DNA of 64,000 bases. It comes from Gymnopus androsaceus JB14 (taxonomy: Eukaryota > Basidiomycota > Agaricomycetes > Agaricales > Omphalotaceae). Positions 12,892 through 25,510 of the stretch are shown here, piece by piece. The stretch is from the NCBI GenBank assembly GCA_009733575.1, contig ML769400.1:248001-312000 (forward strand), given 5' to 3'. The notes beneath the pieces were generated by a model, which was given only the letters and a program-made list of their open reading frames with translations, ran no database searches and was not told the DNA's origin. Position 1 is the stretch's first letter, and every line of letters starts with the position of its first letter. Both the position numbers and the translations under genes were made by a program.

Positions 12892-14075
12892 GGTTACTAG
12901 GAGTATAGGGAGAGGGATAGGTTCTGTCTGAACGTACGTCCGTCCGTCTTTTTAAAGTCAAAGAGGTGGTCTCAGACATAGGGTTTCTCCGCCCCCGCAC
13001 CAGACAATGATCGAAATTTCGTTTCTTGGCATTTGCGGGGTGCGGGGAAAAACCTGGCTCCAGTCAGTCGGATATGTGGTTTGAGGGTCTGCGTGAATGA
13101 AGACCTTGCGCAGTACGAACTCATCGCAGAACTGGAGGAAGACAAGCCGGCATCATACAGATCTTTTTGCAGACACGTATTTGAGGTGGAAGGCCATGTA
13201 GCTCTCGATCGACATGGTCCGGGGAGTATAGGAGAATTTCCGTATCGAAATAGAATAGAATAGAAAGCGGAAAAACGTTAGCGGGTCAGGTACAGCCAAG
13301 AGAGGCCAAGAGGGCGCAAGAGGATCAAAGGGGAAATAAATGAGCGCTTTATGGGCCGGGCCTCGGCATTCTTTCGTTAAGCGCCTTTATATTATACACT
13401 TTCTCCTTTGTGTATTCACCAATTATCAAGGCTACAACGATACAACAATATTCCATGTATATATTCATTTCTATCTCTTTAATGTTGACCACTGCGCAAA
13501 TTGCGATCTCGTGTTGATCCCGTGTGACGACGAAAGCTCAACTTAAAATTGTTTCACTATCTGCATCCAATGCTTGAGCTCGTACTCCATCCCATGATTG
13601 TCCTATTCTCGTTTGAATGCTCTCTTTGAAATGCGAAGCTACGAAAGAGGTGCCGAGTATACTCTCTTGTTTGCAATTCAAAAGGCTCATAATTGTGGCC
13701 ACTTGAAGGAATACGAGCAAGATCAGCTTTCGCAGGAGAATTAGCAGTGGTACAACTCTGAGAAGGAGCTGGAGAATTGGGTGCAGTCTAGTATGAATAC
13801 TGACCAAATGGTCGAAGCTGATGGCGTAGTTGAAGAAGTGATGTATGAAGTCAAATTCCGCTAAGATCCATGTACTTAATTTGATTTTGTACCGCAGTTA
13901 GTAGTTTTCATAGATCGTTTGATCGTTTTTGATTAGTCTGTTGTAATATTTTTGGTTTGAAAACACTACTGGGCGCTTACCTAACTCGATATCTATCACT
14001 TTGACCACTTCAAACATAGTGTACAAAGCTACATTAAAAAATCACATAAAAAATTTCGTCCTCGATCCCGGCCGT
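12892..14075. other. Intergenic region upstream of the MFS gene
   Basis: About 1.2 kb between the MFS start and the ECO1 stop. Short ORFs here show no recognisable protein. The part near 12900-13000 should hold the MFS promoter. Repeated AAGAG/CCAAGAGG words occur near 13300-13330, with no further structure that I can support. Confidence 0.5.
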
Positions 14076-15084
14076 CTAGCAGTTATCTTCGTCGTAAATC
14101 CGAACTCCTCCCTGTCCCCAGCTCCTCATCAAACTTATCCCGTCTCCAGTAGTCTGTGAAAACGCGATCTGACCGTCTTTCGGGTCCAAGACACATCCAT
14201 GGATAAACGTGTTGGCGGCTGCTGATAACAGTTTGCTAGCTATTCCCTGTCTTCGCTGCGCGGAAGTGACGAATATACGGGAGATCCCAAGTGCGGTTGG
14301 AAGAAGCTTTGGATAACAGAATAGACCGCTGCTGTCATCTACAGCGACAAGAGCAGGCGTGTCCTTGGGCTCTGATAAGTTCTCAGATGAAGGAGCGACG
14401 GCCATTGCCTTTTCGATTCGTTGAGCAACGATACAGCCCGCGATCTTTTCTCTATTCGGCGTAACTGCTGGTAGAAGGAAGAGATAGACCGTGGAGGCGC
14501 GTAGAGCTTCAGGGGACAAAGCAGAGGCTGAAAGCGTAACATCGATAGTCTCCAGAAGTGTGGAGAGCTAAATTAATATTGAGATATTACCAAGGGCTTT
14601 GAACGCGCAAGTGGCTTACTTTAGAACCAATTTTGCCGCCTACTGTCGCATTTATGCATATTATCCGTCCCTTCTTCCCATTCTTCAAGCGTACTCTATC
14701 AGCGATTTCTTTCACGCCCGCACTATGCTTGTCCCTTTCCTCCTCCTTCCCCCATTCCATCCCTCGCTGCACCCTTGCGCAATGAGTCCGGTGCAAGACT
14801 TCGTCGTCCTCTGCGCCTTTCGTATACGACAAATTACACAGTGAGCACGTCCGGATTATGGTCTGGTCAATGCAAAAGTGGAGCTGTGTAAGGGTTTTCT
14901 GTTTGGGTTTTGCACTGGAGACTTTTACGCGCTTCGCTGCGCGCGGGGATTGGAATTCATCAAAAGGCCGTTTCGTTCCGACTGAAGACGCGGGCGAGGA
15001 GGAGAGCGTTGAGATAGGTGATGATGAGCGAAATTTGGGCCTGTCTTGGCGAGACGCGTAAGTTCGCTTGACTTTCGAAGACAT
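14076..15084 (-). CDS. ECO1: Sister chromatid cohesion N-acetyltransferase
   Basis: Eco1/Ctf7/ESCO acetyltransferase, which acetylates the cohesin subunit Smc3 during S phase to lock in cohesion. Two exons: 14620-15084 and 14076-14567 (intron 14568-14619), joined in phase 0 to give 318 residues. A basic Ser-rich N-terminus is followed by the single C2H2 finger (RTCSLCNLSYTKG...LHRTHC). The C-terminal half holds the GNAT domain with ISRIFVTSAQRRQGIASKLL, the acetyl-CoA loop, and FSQTTGDGISLMRSWGQ at the end. Length and order match fungal Eco1. The gene is head-to-head with the unknown gene at 15304, about 220 bp apart, so they probably share a promoter region. Confidence 0.93.
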
Positions 15085-15303
15085 GGACGATAGGAATCAA
15101 CGACGCGGGCCACGTGACTTTTGTGGCTTCCAAGTTCCGCTCGTCTCCTATCTTCGATCTTCATGATCTTGGTATATTGCTCGCTTCTGTTACAATCATT
15201 CTCTCGGATATTGCATCCCCCGAATTGAGGAAGGAAGCTTAACTCTTTCCACCTTTGAAAGCAACTCCGGACCGAACGGAAGAGCTCAGTACCCTTGAGC
15301 GTC

Positions 15304-16006
15304 ATGGATTCTTTCGACCAATTGTTACATGACAAGCCTGTACAGCTGGAAGATCAAGAAGATCACGATGCTCCTTACATTCAAGCAATACAACGGAGGT
15401 GAGCCTCCCGTGAAGATTTGGACCGTGGCTCCGGTCCTTCCTTGCTGCGGCATTTTTTCTTCAGCATTTGCTGAGCTTGGAATCGCTGTTAGCTATTGAG
15501 CTGTCTGCTGTTTGCTGTTTGCTGTTCTGCTGTTCCCTACTGTCTGTAATACATCCCAGATTTTACTGCTTTTTCTAGGTTAGCACTTGAATTGATTCAT
15601 CGAGGACCGAAGAGGGGCCTTCATCCGCCGTGGCCGACCGACGAAATAACTCAAATACTGTCTCGTCAATACTGTCTCGCGTTCATTTATGCCATGAGGT
15701 GTGGCGTAGCTTCTTTGGTTCCATCTCATCGGAGTTATAGATACCATTGCCGAGCTCTCAAGGACATGTACCTTCGTCCTAGTAGTAATACTCTTGCAAG
15801 TCTACTCGGAATCAGGAAGCAGTTCATTGCAGTACGTCTTCAAGCGCCTCTGCGGCAGTGAATCTGATTTACTCAGTAGCTGAGCTGAGCCCTCACAGTG
15901 TTTCAACAAAGTACAGCGACTTTTATATAAGCTTCAGTCCATTTTATCTGTCTGGCGGTCGCAAGTTTTGATGATACAGAGTTACGCCAGTTTCTGGGCT
16001 CCATAG
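15304..16006 (+). CDS. Hypothetical protein
   Basis: Unrecognised gene. A plausible model has three exons: 15304-15398, 15579-15831 and 15899-16006, with GT-AG introns in matching phases (first intron 180 bp, second 67 bp). It gives about 150 residues starting MDSFDQLLHDKPVQLEDQ, with an acidic N-terminus and a basic middle (LIHRGPKRGLHPPWPTDEI). The third exon is the weakest; another open frame overlaps it (FDDTELRQFLGSIANQ, ending near 16067), so the true 3' end may differ. I see no known domain. It diverges from ECO1. Confidence 0.35.
15501..15540 (+). repeat. CTGTTTG-type short tandem repeat
   Basis: Imperfect heptamer repeats of CTGTTTG inside intron 1 of the unknown gene. This may explain why that intron is long for this genome. 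Confidence 0.7.
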
Positions 16007-16871
16007 CGAATCAGAAAGATCAGGTTTCAGTCATTATTGGCGCTTTCGCTCCCAGTATATTATAGATTGAGGTGTATCTCAAAAGAAATTTTTTCCCGTC
16101 ATGAGAGGAAACCGCTCTCGCCAGTCGATGGACTTTAACTCTTTTCTGACCCATGACAGAAAACTTCGAGTCACTTGGTGACCCGCTCTTAGAGTGGTCT
16201 GCTTTCGCCCTAAACTTGAAGTTGTGACTTCAAAAGGTGTGTGATTATTCTCAACTTACCCCCTGCCATGAATTAAACGAACGAGTTGCAGAGTCGGGAT
16301 TCAGCGGGGGTCGAAAGCTGTTCTGGTCAAGGTTTTGAGGATTGTTAACCGTTTTCAGCGAAAAAAAAGAAGCCAGCATAGGTATACAGCCATCCACTAC
16401 TGTTTGGGGGCCAAGCGCAATAACGGAATGGTAGTCGGTATTTTCCGGACGTAGACTGGGACGCTGTGGAATATATGGTACGTTTCCCCAGTTCATGCAA
16501 CGTTTTATCTGAAGCGGCTTTCAGGCGACCGAAAATGAAACCGAATTTATGGTGTCTTCATAGCACATTGAAAATGTCTGATCCTGCGGAAGATTTGCGC
16601 TACAGCTCTACTCTTCCCGTTTTCCAAATTCGAGAGACGGTCATACCTCAACTTCCATTATAGATCCTAATTTTGCCGCATTCCGTTTCCTGGATCAGAC
16701 CTGGGGATAGACCAGAGGTAAGCCTGTATTACCAATATTATTCAATGAACTGGGCTGTTTAGCTGTTTTCTTTTTTGTAAGGAGGTTCATAATGTTCATT
16801 CGAACTTACAGCTTGCCATCCTAAAGTAGAGGTGTGGTTTGCCTTCCCAACTTGCTTATGAGGAGCATACG
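16007..16871. other. Region without a supported gene
   Basis: About 0.86 kb between the unknown gene and the zinc-finger gene. Short ORFs occur on both strands (for example 16466-16663 +) but show no conserved motif and no convincing splice partners. Confidence 0.4.
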
Positions 16872-16879
16872 TATATAAG
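16872..16879 (+). promoter_or_regulatory. TATA box of the C2H2 gene
   Basis: TATATAAG sits 50 bp before the ATG at 16929, a normal spacing for a fungal core promoter. Confidence 0.5.
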
Positions 16880-16928
16880 GCTACCAGAATCTACGATAGC
16901 TTCACCACCTCCCCTCTTCCAACCAACC

Positions 16929-18029
16929 ATGTCGCAAGAGTACTTCATTCCAGCCTCGTATGTCATCATATGTGTAGCATCTTATCCCTCCTCTGACTGC
17001 ATTTTCTTGTCAGTCCAGCCAACGATGAAGAGATTCATGCATATTATCATGCCAGAATCGAGCAACCAATGTGAGCATAAGTTTCCGTTTTACATATTTC
17101 TTTCTTATCGAACGAATACTGTATAGGAATAATTACCACTATCCGACCAACCATATGCAATCACCTACAACAACAAGGTAAATACTAGTATAACACTGCC
17201 CAAGATAATCCCTCACCGCCAATTCTTCGTTTAGCGATCCCTATGCGGCGACTTTATTCAACAATAATACCATGCAACAGCCATCTCATTTTCCCCAACA
17301 AGTATACCCTACAATCAACACAAATCTTCCAAACTCCTCTCAGTATGAGCAAGCTCAGCTCTGGTCACCCGGGTACACAGCTATAGCTAGTTCACCTTAT
17401 TCTCCTACATCACACTCTTCAGCCAGTATCCCTTCTCTATATGCACATCCTCCCCAACAACGTCATCTCACAGTTTCCACGGATGTTTTTACCAATCCTT
17501 ATGAGCGTCCATGGCCTTCAGCTACCGAATGCACGAGTCCTCCCTCTTCTGCTCCGCCAGAAACGCCAGAATCGGCAATCGCGCAGTGGAATACAACACA
17601 GCAGCCTCATGTTTTTTCTTCCGGCCACCAGTCGCCCGGGGATGTGCATCGAAGCCTGGCTATGGAAAGCTTCCCTCAGGAAACATTCCAAGCTGGTCTT
17701 CTTCGCCCACTGCTCCGGATATGAAGAAGAAAACAGTAGCCACTTCAAGCGTTCAAGCAGCAGCGGACAAAAAACGCAAGAAAGTGGCTAGCTTCCGTTG
17801 TTCCTTCTGTTCCGCCAGTCTGACTGCGAAGCACAATCTCATCCGTGAGTGTGAGCAGTAACTGTTGCCCTCTGCTAAGATCCTAATTCTCATATCTTCA
17901 GACCACGAGAACTCCCATAAAGGCCTGAAGCAGTTTCCATGTTCGTACTGTGGATTAAAACTAGCCCATGGGCGAAGTAAGACTCGCCACGAAGACAATA
18001 GCTGTCCTCGGCGGCGCCCAGAAGTATGA
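16929..18029 (+). CDS. C2H2 zinc-finger protein (putative transcription factor)
   Basis: Short 5' exons (MSQEYFIPAS, ANDEEIHAYYHARIEQPMN, NYHYPTNHMQSPTTTS) lead into a Pro/Ser/Gln-rich exon from about 17230. The last exons carry two adjacent zinc fingers: FRCSFCSASLTAKHNLIHH...H (C2H2) and FPCSYCGLKLAHGRSKTRH followed by EDNSC (C2HC), ending RRRPEV at 18029. The first finger is split by an intron beginning GTGAGTGTG. Nuclear DNA binding is inferred. One frame change between about 17650 and 17690 is unresolved: the Pro-rich frame and the finger frame differ, and I found no strong intron to join them. It could be a weak intron or a base error. A TATA box lies upstream. Confidence 0.65.
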
Positions 18030-18320
18030 CGATGTACAGAACGGTGAAGCATGTGCTGAGATGAGGTTTTTGCACGATCTTGTATGTTCATGATTTATAA
18101 ATAGTTTTGCTTTGCTTTTGCTTTCGGGACTCTAGTCAGTGACGCCTACGATTATGCCTACGATTGTCATGTAATGTAATTTGTTCATAACATGGATTGA
18201 ATGCGATATTTTTTCATGAAAAATCAGCTTCATGTTGCTACATTCAAATAAAATGACATATAAGATCCCGAACGCAAAAAAACGATAAAAATACAGAAAT
18301 CATCGTAGTTACAATATAAA

Positions 18321-21300
18321 TCAAGCTTCCGTGATAGAGAGCTTACTGGGAGGCGGTACGAACACCTAAAGAAATCAGGTCAATATCATCCCCCCTACAA
18401 GGTAGAGTTTCACTTACCCTCGTTTTGATACCGCCAGCGCTGGGCAATCTAGTCTTACCAGAGCTGAGCCAAGCATCGATTTCCGCTGCTGCACTACGGC
18501 CCTCGCTAGATGAAATAAAGTGTGAGGAGGGTGAAACTACATTTTGATTGAAGGAACTTACTTGATACCCCAGACAATCAAAGACTGGCCACGACGACAG
18601 TCACCCGCAGCGAATACACCTTCCACATTGGTAGAATATTTCTTTTGTAAAGAATCGATAAAGCAATCGTTTGTTGACAAAGTGATCACTTACCTTGTGA
18701 GGAGTTTGTATGTTGGAGCGAGCGTCTTGCTTCACTCCGAGAGCTTTGATAACGTCATTTTGGGGCCCTAGAAAACCTAGGGCTAGGAAGACAAGTTGAG
18801 CGGGGAAGAACTTTTCAGATCCGGGCACTTCCTCCATCTTCCATTTGCCTCCACTGTCCTTGGTCCACTCGACGCGAACTGCAACAAAAAACTTTGAGCA
18901 TGTATCACGGGAGCGCGCAACAGCACCTTACCAGTATTGAGACCGTTCAGCTTTCCGCTGTCGTCGACTACGAAATCCTTAGTCGAGATGGAATATTCCC
19001 TGGGATCTAAAATCAAATAAGTTGATGCGCAGACGGAAGGAGTGCACGAGACACTTGCCGTTCCCAAAGTGAGCAGCAACCTCAGTATGTCCATAATCCG
19101 TTCGGAAAATCCTGAAGACACTAGTCAGTTTCTACGAGATACACGGAACGCGAAATACTTACCGAGGCCACTGGGGCCATGGGTTGTCCCTTCCTCGAGC
19201 GACGGGTGGTCTTGGAAGTAATTCGAAGTTGGTAACTGACTTGGCTCCGTGGCGCATGGAAGTACCAATGCAATCATTTCCAGTATCACCTCCCCCAATG
19301 ACGATGACATCCTTGCCTTTCGCGTTGATATAACTACTATCTTGAAACTCTGAGTCGAGGAGAGACTTGGTGTTGAGCTGGCAGACGGAAGGTTAAGGAA
19401 ACACAAAACGATAACGATCATTTGCACACCTGTAAGAACTCCATAGCAAAATGAATGCCGTCGACATCTCGGTTGGGGATTTTCAAGTCGCGCGGCCAGG
19501 TTGCCCCAGTACAGACGACAAGCGCGTCGTTTTCTGCCCGAATCTCTTCGACGTCGACATCGACTCCGACATGAGCGTTGGGAATAAAGGTCTAAAGAAT
19601 AGATCTATAAAGTTTCAACTGTCGGTCGTGTATAATAACTTACAATGCCTTCAGCAGCCATTAGATCAAGCCGACGCTGAACGACCGCTTTGTCAAGCTT
19701 CATGCTGGATAGAATATTATCAGTTCTATGGGAAGCTCAAAAGCATGAAGTTCAGCACGCACTTGGGAATGCCGTACATCAACAAACCACCCATGCGATC
19801 GTTGCGGTCATACACAGTAACAAGATGTCCGGCTTTGTTAAGTTGATCAGCGCAAGCCAAACCCGCAGGCCCCGAACCTATGATAGCGACTCGTTTTCCC
19901 GTCCGGAAAGAAGGTGGGTTAGGTGCCATCCAGCCCATTTCGAATCCCTGAGATAAGGAATTAGATAAATACGGCGACAGGTTACGAAAAAAACTTACCT
20001 TGTCGATGATCGCGCATTCAATGCTCTTGATCCCAACCGGTTGCTCGTTTATCCCAAGTACGCAAGCACCTTCGCAGGGTGCCGGACAAACACGACCGGT
20101 GAACTCAGGGAAGTTGTTGGTGAGAAGGAGTCGGTTAAGAGCATCCTGCCACTGCCCTTTGAACACGAGGTCGTTCCACTTGGGTATGACATTTGAGATG
20201 GGGCATCCAGAGTCAGACTGGCAGAACGGCACACCACAGTCCATACAACGAGCAGACTGATATTTCAACTCGCTCTCGGTGAGACGAGTAGAGATTTCCT
20301 TCCAATCCTTGACACGTTTACGAGGAGGTCTATAGGCTTCCGCAAGTCGTTTGTACTTCATGAACCCACGTGTTTTGTCGAGTTTGTTGAGCCTTTGTTT
20401 TTGAGTAGACTCATCAACGAGAGAATCCTCGAGGTCGACGACAGAGGGCTCATGACGTTTTGGGGTGGGAATTGGAGTTTTGGGAAGCAAAATATCTTCA
20501 AGGCCTTCAGACGCCAAGTCAACTTGACTGGCAGTACGTGAAGGTACCATATCGATGATACTCGAGCGGAGCTTCTCCTCTTTTACCCTGGCCACCTGTT
20601 CTTCGAGGACTCGTTTATAGTCCATGGGCATCACGCGTACAAAGAGAGGAAGGAGATGATGGAAGTCATGGAGGACGCGGTTGGCTACTTCTGAACCAGT
20701 GAAATGACGATGATCTTCGATGAGGCTGCGCAGAGCAGCAATCTCCCGAGGGTCTGTGACTTTTCCGAGCTCAACCATTTCCATGTTAACTTTGGATGCA
20801 AATGTATGAGCGGTGTCCAAAACGTAGGCAATACCACCGCTCATTCCAGCAGCGAAGTTGCGACCAGTAGTTCCGAGAACAACAACACGTCCACCGGTCA
20901 TGTACTCGCAGCCATGGTCGCCAGTACCTTCGACGACAGCGTTGGCGCCGGAGTTTCTGACAGCAAACCGTTCAGCGGCAATACCTCGTATGAACGCCTC
21001 TCCAGATGTTGCACCATACAAACATACGTTGCCGATGATGATATTTTCTTCTGCTTTGAAAACAGAGGCCTTGGGCGGGTACACGATGAGCCGACCACCA
21101 GAAAGGCCTTTTCCAACGTAGTCATTCGCATCACCTTCCAGCTCTATAGTAATACCCGGAGCAAGGAAAGCACCGCAAGATTGACCCGCTGAGCCCTTCA
21201 TGCGAATGTGGATAATATCCCGTGGGAGACCTTCTTCGCCATACAACTTGGAGACACGATATGATAGCGAGGTTCCGAGAGCACGATCGGTGTTGATGAC

Positions 21301-24300
21301 ATCGCATTCGATATGAACAGGGAGCCCCTTTGTAAGAGCAGGTTCGGCTTCATCAATGAACTTGTTGTCGAGACGAATGTAGAGTTTATGGTCTTGCTGA
21401 CGGACACGGTATGTGGCAGCACCGGGTCGCATTTGCCAAGCAGGTTTCAGAATGGCTGAGAGATCGAGGTGCGCGGTTTTAGGAGTGCGGAGCTTCTCGT
21501 TCACTTTGAGCACGTCGGCTCGACCCACCATCTCGTTGATAGTGCGGAAACCAAGCTTGGCCATGTAGCGGCGGAGGTCCTCCGCGAGATAGTAAAAGAA
21601 GTTGATCACTTGTTCAGGCTGGCCAGCGAATTTAGCACGCAATTGCGGGTCTTGAGTTGCAATACCGACAGGGCAAGTATTCACTAGAAATGTTAATTAT
21701 TAATGAGAGGAGAAATGTACATGAACAGCAAGGATACGTACAATGACACTTCCGCATCATAATGCAACCCATAGCAATGAGAGGGGTAGTAGCGAACCCC
21801 CACTCCTCTGCACCGAGAAGACAGGCAATGGCAATATCACGACCCGTCCGAATTTGACCATCAGTTTGAACAGTGACACGTCCACGAAGATCATTTAAAA
21901 CCAGTGTTTGATGGGTCTCTGCGAGACCAAGCTCCCAAGGCAGACCGGCATATTTGATACCAGTCCATCGAGAAGCACCGGTACCACCGTCATGGCCAGA
22001 AATTAGAATATGATCTGCTTTAGCCTTGGCGACACCACTGGCTACGATTCCAACACCGACCTCCGATACGAGTTTGACTGAAACCCGAGCACGCGGGTTT
22101 GCGCATTTTCAAGTCGTAGATAAGCTGCTTCAAGTCCTCGATGGAGTAGATGTCGTGATGAGGAGGAGGAGAGATGAGACCGACTCCAGCAGTGGAATGT
22201 CGTGTGCGAGCAATGGAACCAGAAACTTTGTGACCAGGAAGCTCACCACCTTCACCGGGCTTCGCACCTTGGGCCATCTTGATCTGGAGTTCATCGGCAT
22301 CGGCGAGGTAATTGGACGTCACACCGAAACGACCTGAAGCGACCTGCTTGATAGCGGACCGCATAGTGTCTCCGTTGCTGAGGACATGAGATCTCTCAGC
22401 GTCTTCTCCTCCTTCACCAGTGTTTGATTTTCCACCCAGGCGATTCATCGCGACGGCCAAAGTCGAGTGAGCTTCCATCGAAATAGAGCCGTAAGACATG
22501 GCGCCAGTGACGAACCGGCGAACGATTTCATTCCAAGGCTCGACCTGTTCTATCGGAATGGGAGTGGCGTTCTCGTATCGGAAATCCAGCAAACCACGGA
22601 GATGAACTTGGCTGGTCTGAGTGTCAGCGTTACGAGCATAAGCATCGTAAGCAGTTTGATTCTTTTCACGTACGGCGTCTTGAAGATTGGCGATACCTGT
22701 AGGATCATTGATATGGGCTTCACCGCCGTCTCGCCAGTGATACTCTCCTGATTCCGGCATACCAGGGGGTAAAATAGTTTCGCGAGAGGGCCAGCCACGC
22801 TCATGAAGTTCGAAGGCATCCATGGCAAGTAGATCGAAAGTAGCACCTTGAACACGACTGGCGGAGCCAATAAAACAACGATCGACAACTTCACTGTGTA
22901 AACCGAGAATTTCGAAGATCTGTGCACCCTTGTAGGATTGTAGGGTTGAAATGCCCATCTTGGACATGACTTTGAGAATACCGTTATCAACAGAGTAGCG
23001 ATAGTTGACCATTAAATCAGCGACAGATTTATCATCCTTGATCCTACAAAAAGAAAGGCATGGTTATTGAAATTCAAAGAAAAAATAGCCGGACCACGTA
23101 CAATCTTTCGCGCCCAACTTTGTGGACAGTTTCCATCAGCAGCCATGGGCAAATAGCATCGGCTCCATATCCAACGAGCACACACAAATGATGAACTTCA
23201 CGAGCCTCGGCCGTCTCAATCATGAGAGCAACCTTTGCTCGTTTCTTTTGCGCGACAAGGAAATGGTGGACGCCACCACAAGCAACCAACGCCGACAACG
23301 GTACGCGAGAACCGCTCACGGCACGGTCCGACAGGATAATGACCTTGACACCGTCATCGATGGCTTGGGTTGCTTCGCTGCACACACGCTCAAGAGCAAG
23401 CTTGTACCCAGGAAGGCCTTCTTCTTTCGGAAAAGTGATATCGATAGTCCTCGATGACCAAGTCATATATGCTGATTTCAGGTTCTTCATCGCATTCATT
23501 TCTTCGATGGAAAGGACAGGGGAGGGAAGAAGAATACGGTGACATTGCTCGGGTTTCATCTCCAGCAAGTTCCCTTCCGGACCTACGTAAGCCTCAAGAG
23601 ACATAACGATGCTCTCTCGTATGGGATCGATGGGAGGATTCGTGACCTGAGCGAAAAGCTGTCGGAAATAATCGTAGATAATACGCGGAGCAGTGGCCAT
23701 GGCAGCCAGAGGAGCGTCATTGCCCATAGAGCCCAAGGCTTCCTTGCCATCAGATAGCATGGGTAATACAAGTAGATTCAGTTGTTCCACAGTGTAGCCG
23801 AACGCAAGGAGCTTCGGGTCTGTGCTCAGGGGGTATTCGTCGAGGCTCGGTTCCAAGACGGCGCCACTCCGTCTAGCCCGTTTCATAATATTAGGGACGT
23901 GAAGAACGTGGGATTCAACCCAAGATGCAAAGTTCTGTTTGGTGGCAGTGCTCCTTTTCAATTCCTTGTCATCGACGATTCGTCCTTCGAGCGTGTCTAT
24001 CAACAACATGCGACCAGGTTTGAGTCTGCCCTTCTGAACCACCTTCTCGGGAGGGATGTATACCACACCCACCTCTGAAGCACAGACCATAATATCTTCG
24101 TTGGTGAGGATAAACCGGCAAGGTCTGAGACCATTTCTGTCCAGATTCGCGCCGCAATAACGACCGTCGCTGAACGTGAACAAAGCGGGACCATCCCAAG
24201 GCTCTTGAAGACAAGCAGCCCAGTTGTAGAAGGCTCTTTTTTCGGGTTCCATGTTCTCATTACCCTGCCATGCTTCAGGGATGAGCATCATTATCGCTTC

Positions 24301-25510
24301 TGGTAAGGTTACAATTCCATTGACGACAAGGAGCTCAAGAACGTTGTCAAAGGCAGCGGAATCAGAACCACCGGTTTCAATGATGGGATAAAGAAGGTCG
24401 AGTTCATCACCAAAGTTCTGAGAAGAAAGGACGCCCTCGCGTGCGTGCATCCAGTTCTTATTTCCGCGCACAGTATTAATCTCGCCTACGAAATGGATTT
24501 GAGCCAAAGCATTGGTCATTGAGCATGGTAACGTACCATTGTGAGCAGCCCATCGCATCGGTTGAGCCCGATCCCAACTCGGGAAAGTGTTCGTCGAGAA
24601 ACGTGAATGAACAAGGGCTAGATGGGAACAGTATAGCACGTGATTCAAGTCGTGATAATAGTTGTAAACTTGAGGAGGCGAAAGTTGGCCTTTATAAACA
24701 ATGTTTTTGGTTGATAGGGAGCAAATGTAGAATCCCTTAGCGAGCGTACTTAATATCATAGAAAATTGAATAAAGGTTAAGCTTTAGGTTCAGAATGTTG
24801 AGAATAAATCCACAAACATGCTATGAGTTGCGTGCTTCCTAAGGACGTAGAGCTGTCGTTCAAAATGCGTAGCGTCGAATGTACCACCTTGACTGACGGA
24901 TCCGGTACCGTAATGGGCACGGAGGACGATGAATGGTTGAAGAATGGCGGGTTCTTTACTGCTCGCGGCAGGTCCGAGAATCGACCCATCAGTCGGAACT
25001 TCTCTCCAACCAAGAACGCGAAGCCCAAGATCATTGGCGATCTTGGAAAACACAGCTTGTTGGGACTGAAGACCTACAGGATCGTTGGGTTTGAAGAAGA
25101 GATTGCCAACTGCATACTCTCCAGGCTCAGGAAGGGTACATCCTAGTATCTCGCTCCGCTTCTCTCTTGAAAAAGCCATGAGGGATACCTGTCATCACAC
25201 CGGCACCATCTCCATCTCTACTGTCAGCACCAGTGGCACCTCTGTGAGTCATTGCGCAAAGCAACTGACGGGCATCAGAGACAATTTTGTGGCTAGCTTT
25301 GCCTTTTATATGACAGATAAAGCCTACACCGCAGGAGTCCTTTTCGTTCTCGTTCATGTACAGGCCCTGATTAGCAGGAAGCGAGCCCGCAAACGATGTA
25401 GGGTCGCGGTCGACCGCATTGAAGCTACTGATATTTTCTGCAGAAGCAGATTCAGATACAAAGGGTAAAGATTCCGAGGAAGGATGATAGTCGACCACAG
25501 CGCTGGCCAT
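18321..25510 (-). CDS. GLT1: Glutamate synthase (NADH-GOGAT), large fused form
   Basis: Makes two glutamates from glutamine plus 2-oxoglutarate with NADH; central to nitrogen assimilation. It starts at 25510 ([10 protein letters not shown]), reads about 2,150 residues and ends SKLSITEA at 18321. Domains in order: class II glutaminase with catalytic Cys60 (KDSCGVGFI) after a leader; central domain; FMN domain with [12 protein letters not shown] and the 3Fe-4S cysteines in [18 protein letters not shown] domain ([17 protein letters not shown]); then the beta-type half with [18 protein letters not shown] and the FAD site [13 protein letters not shown]. Two net +1 breaks interrupt conserved stretches: near 25147 ([12 protein letters not shown]) and at an A-run read on the minus strand at 22106-22109 ([13 protein letters not shown]). 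The rest joins in frame. One intron is GC-AG. Confidence 0.95.
19007..19058 (-). other. GC-AG intron in GLT1
   Basis: A 52-bp intron with donor GCAAGT and acceptor ATTTTAG joins HFGN to [11 protein letters not shown]. Only this junction restores the family sequence at that point. Confidence 0.75.
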
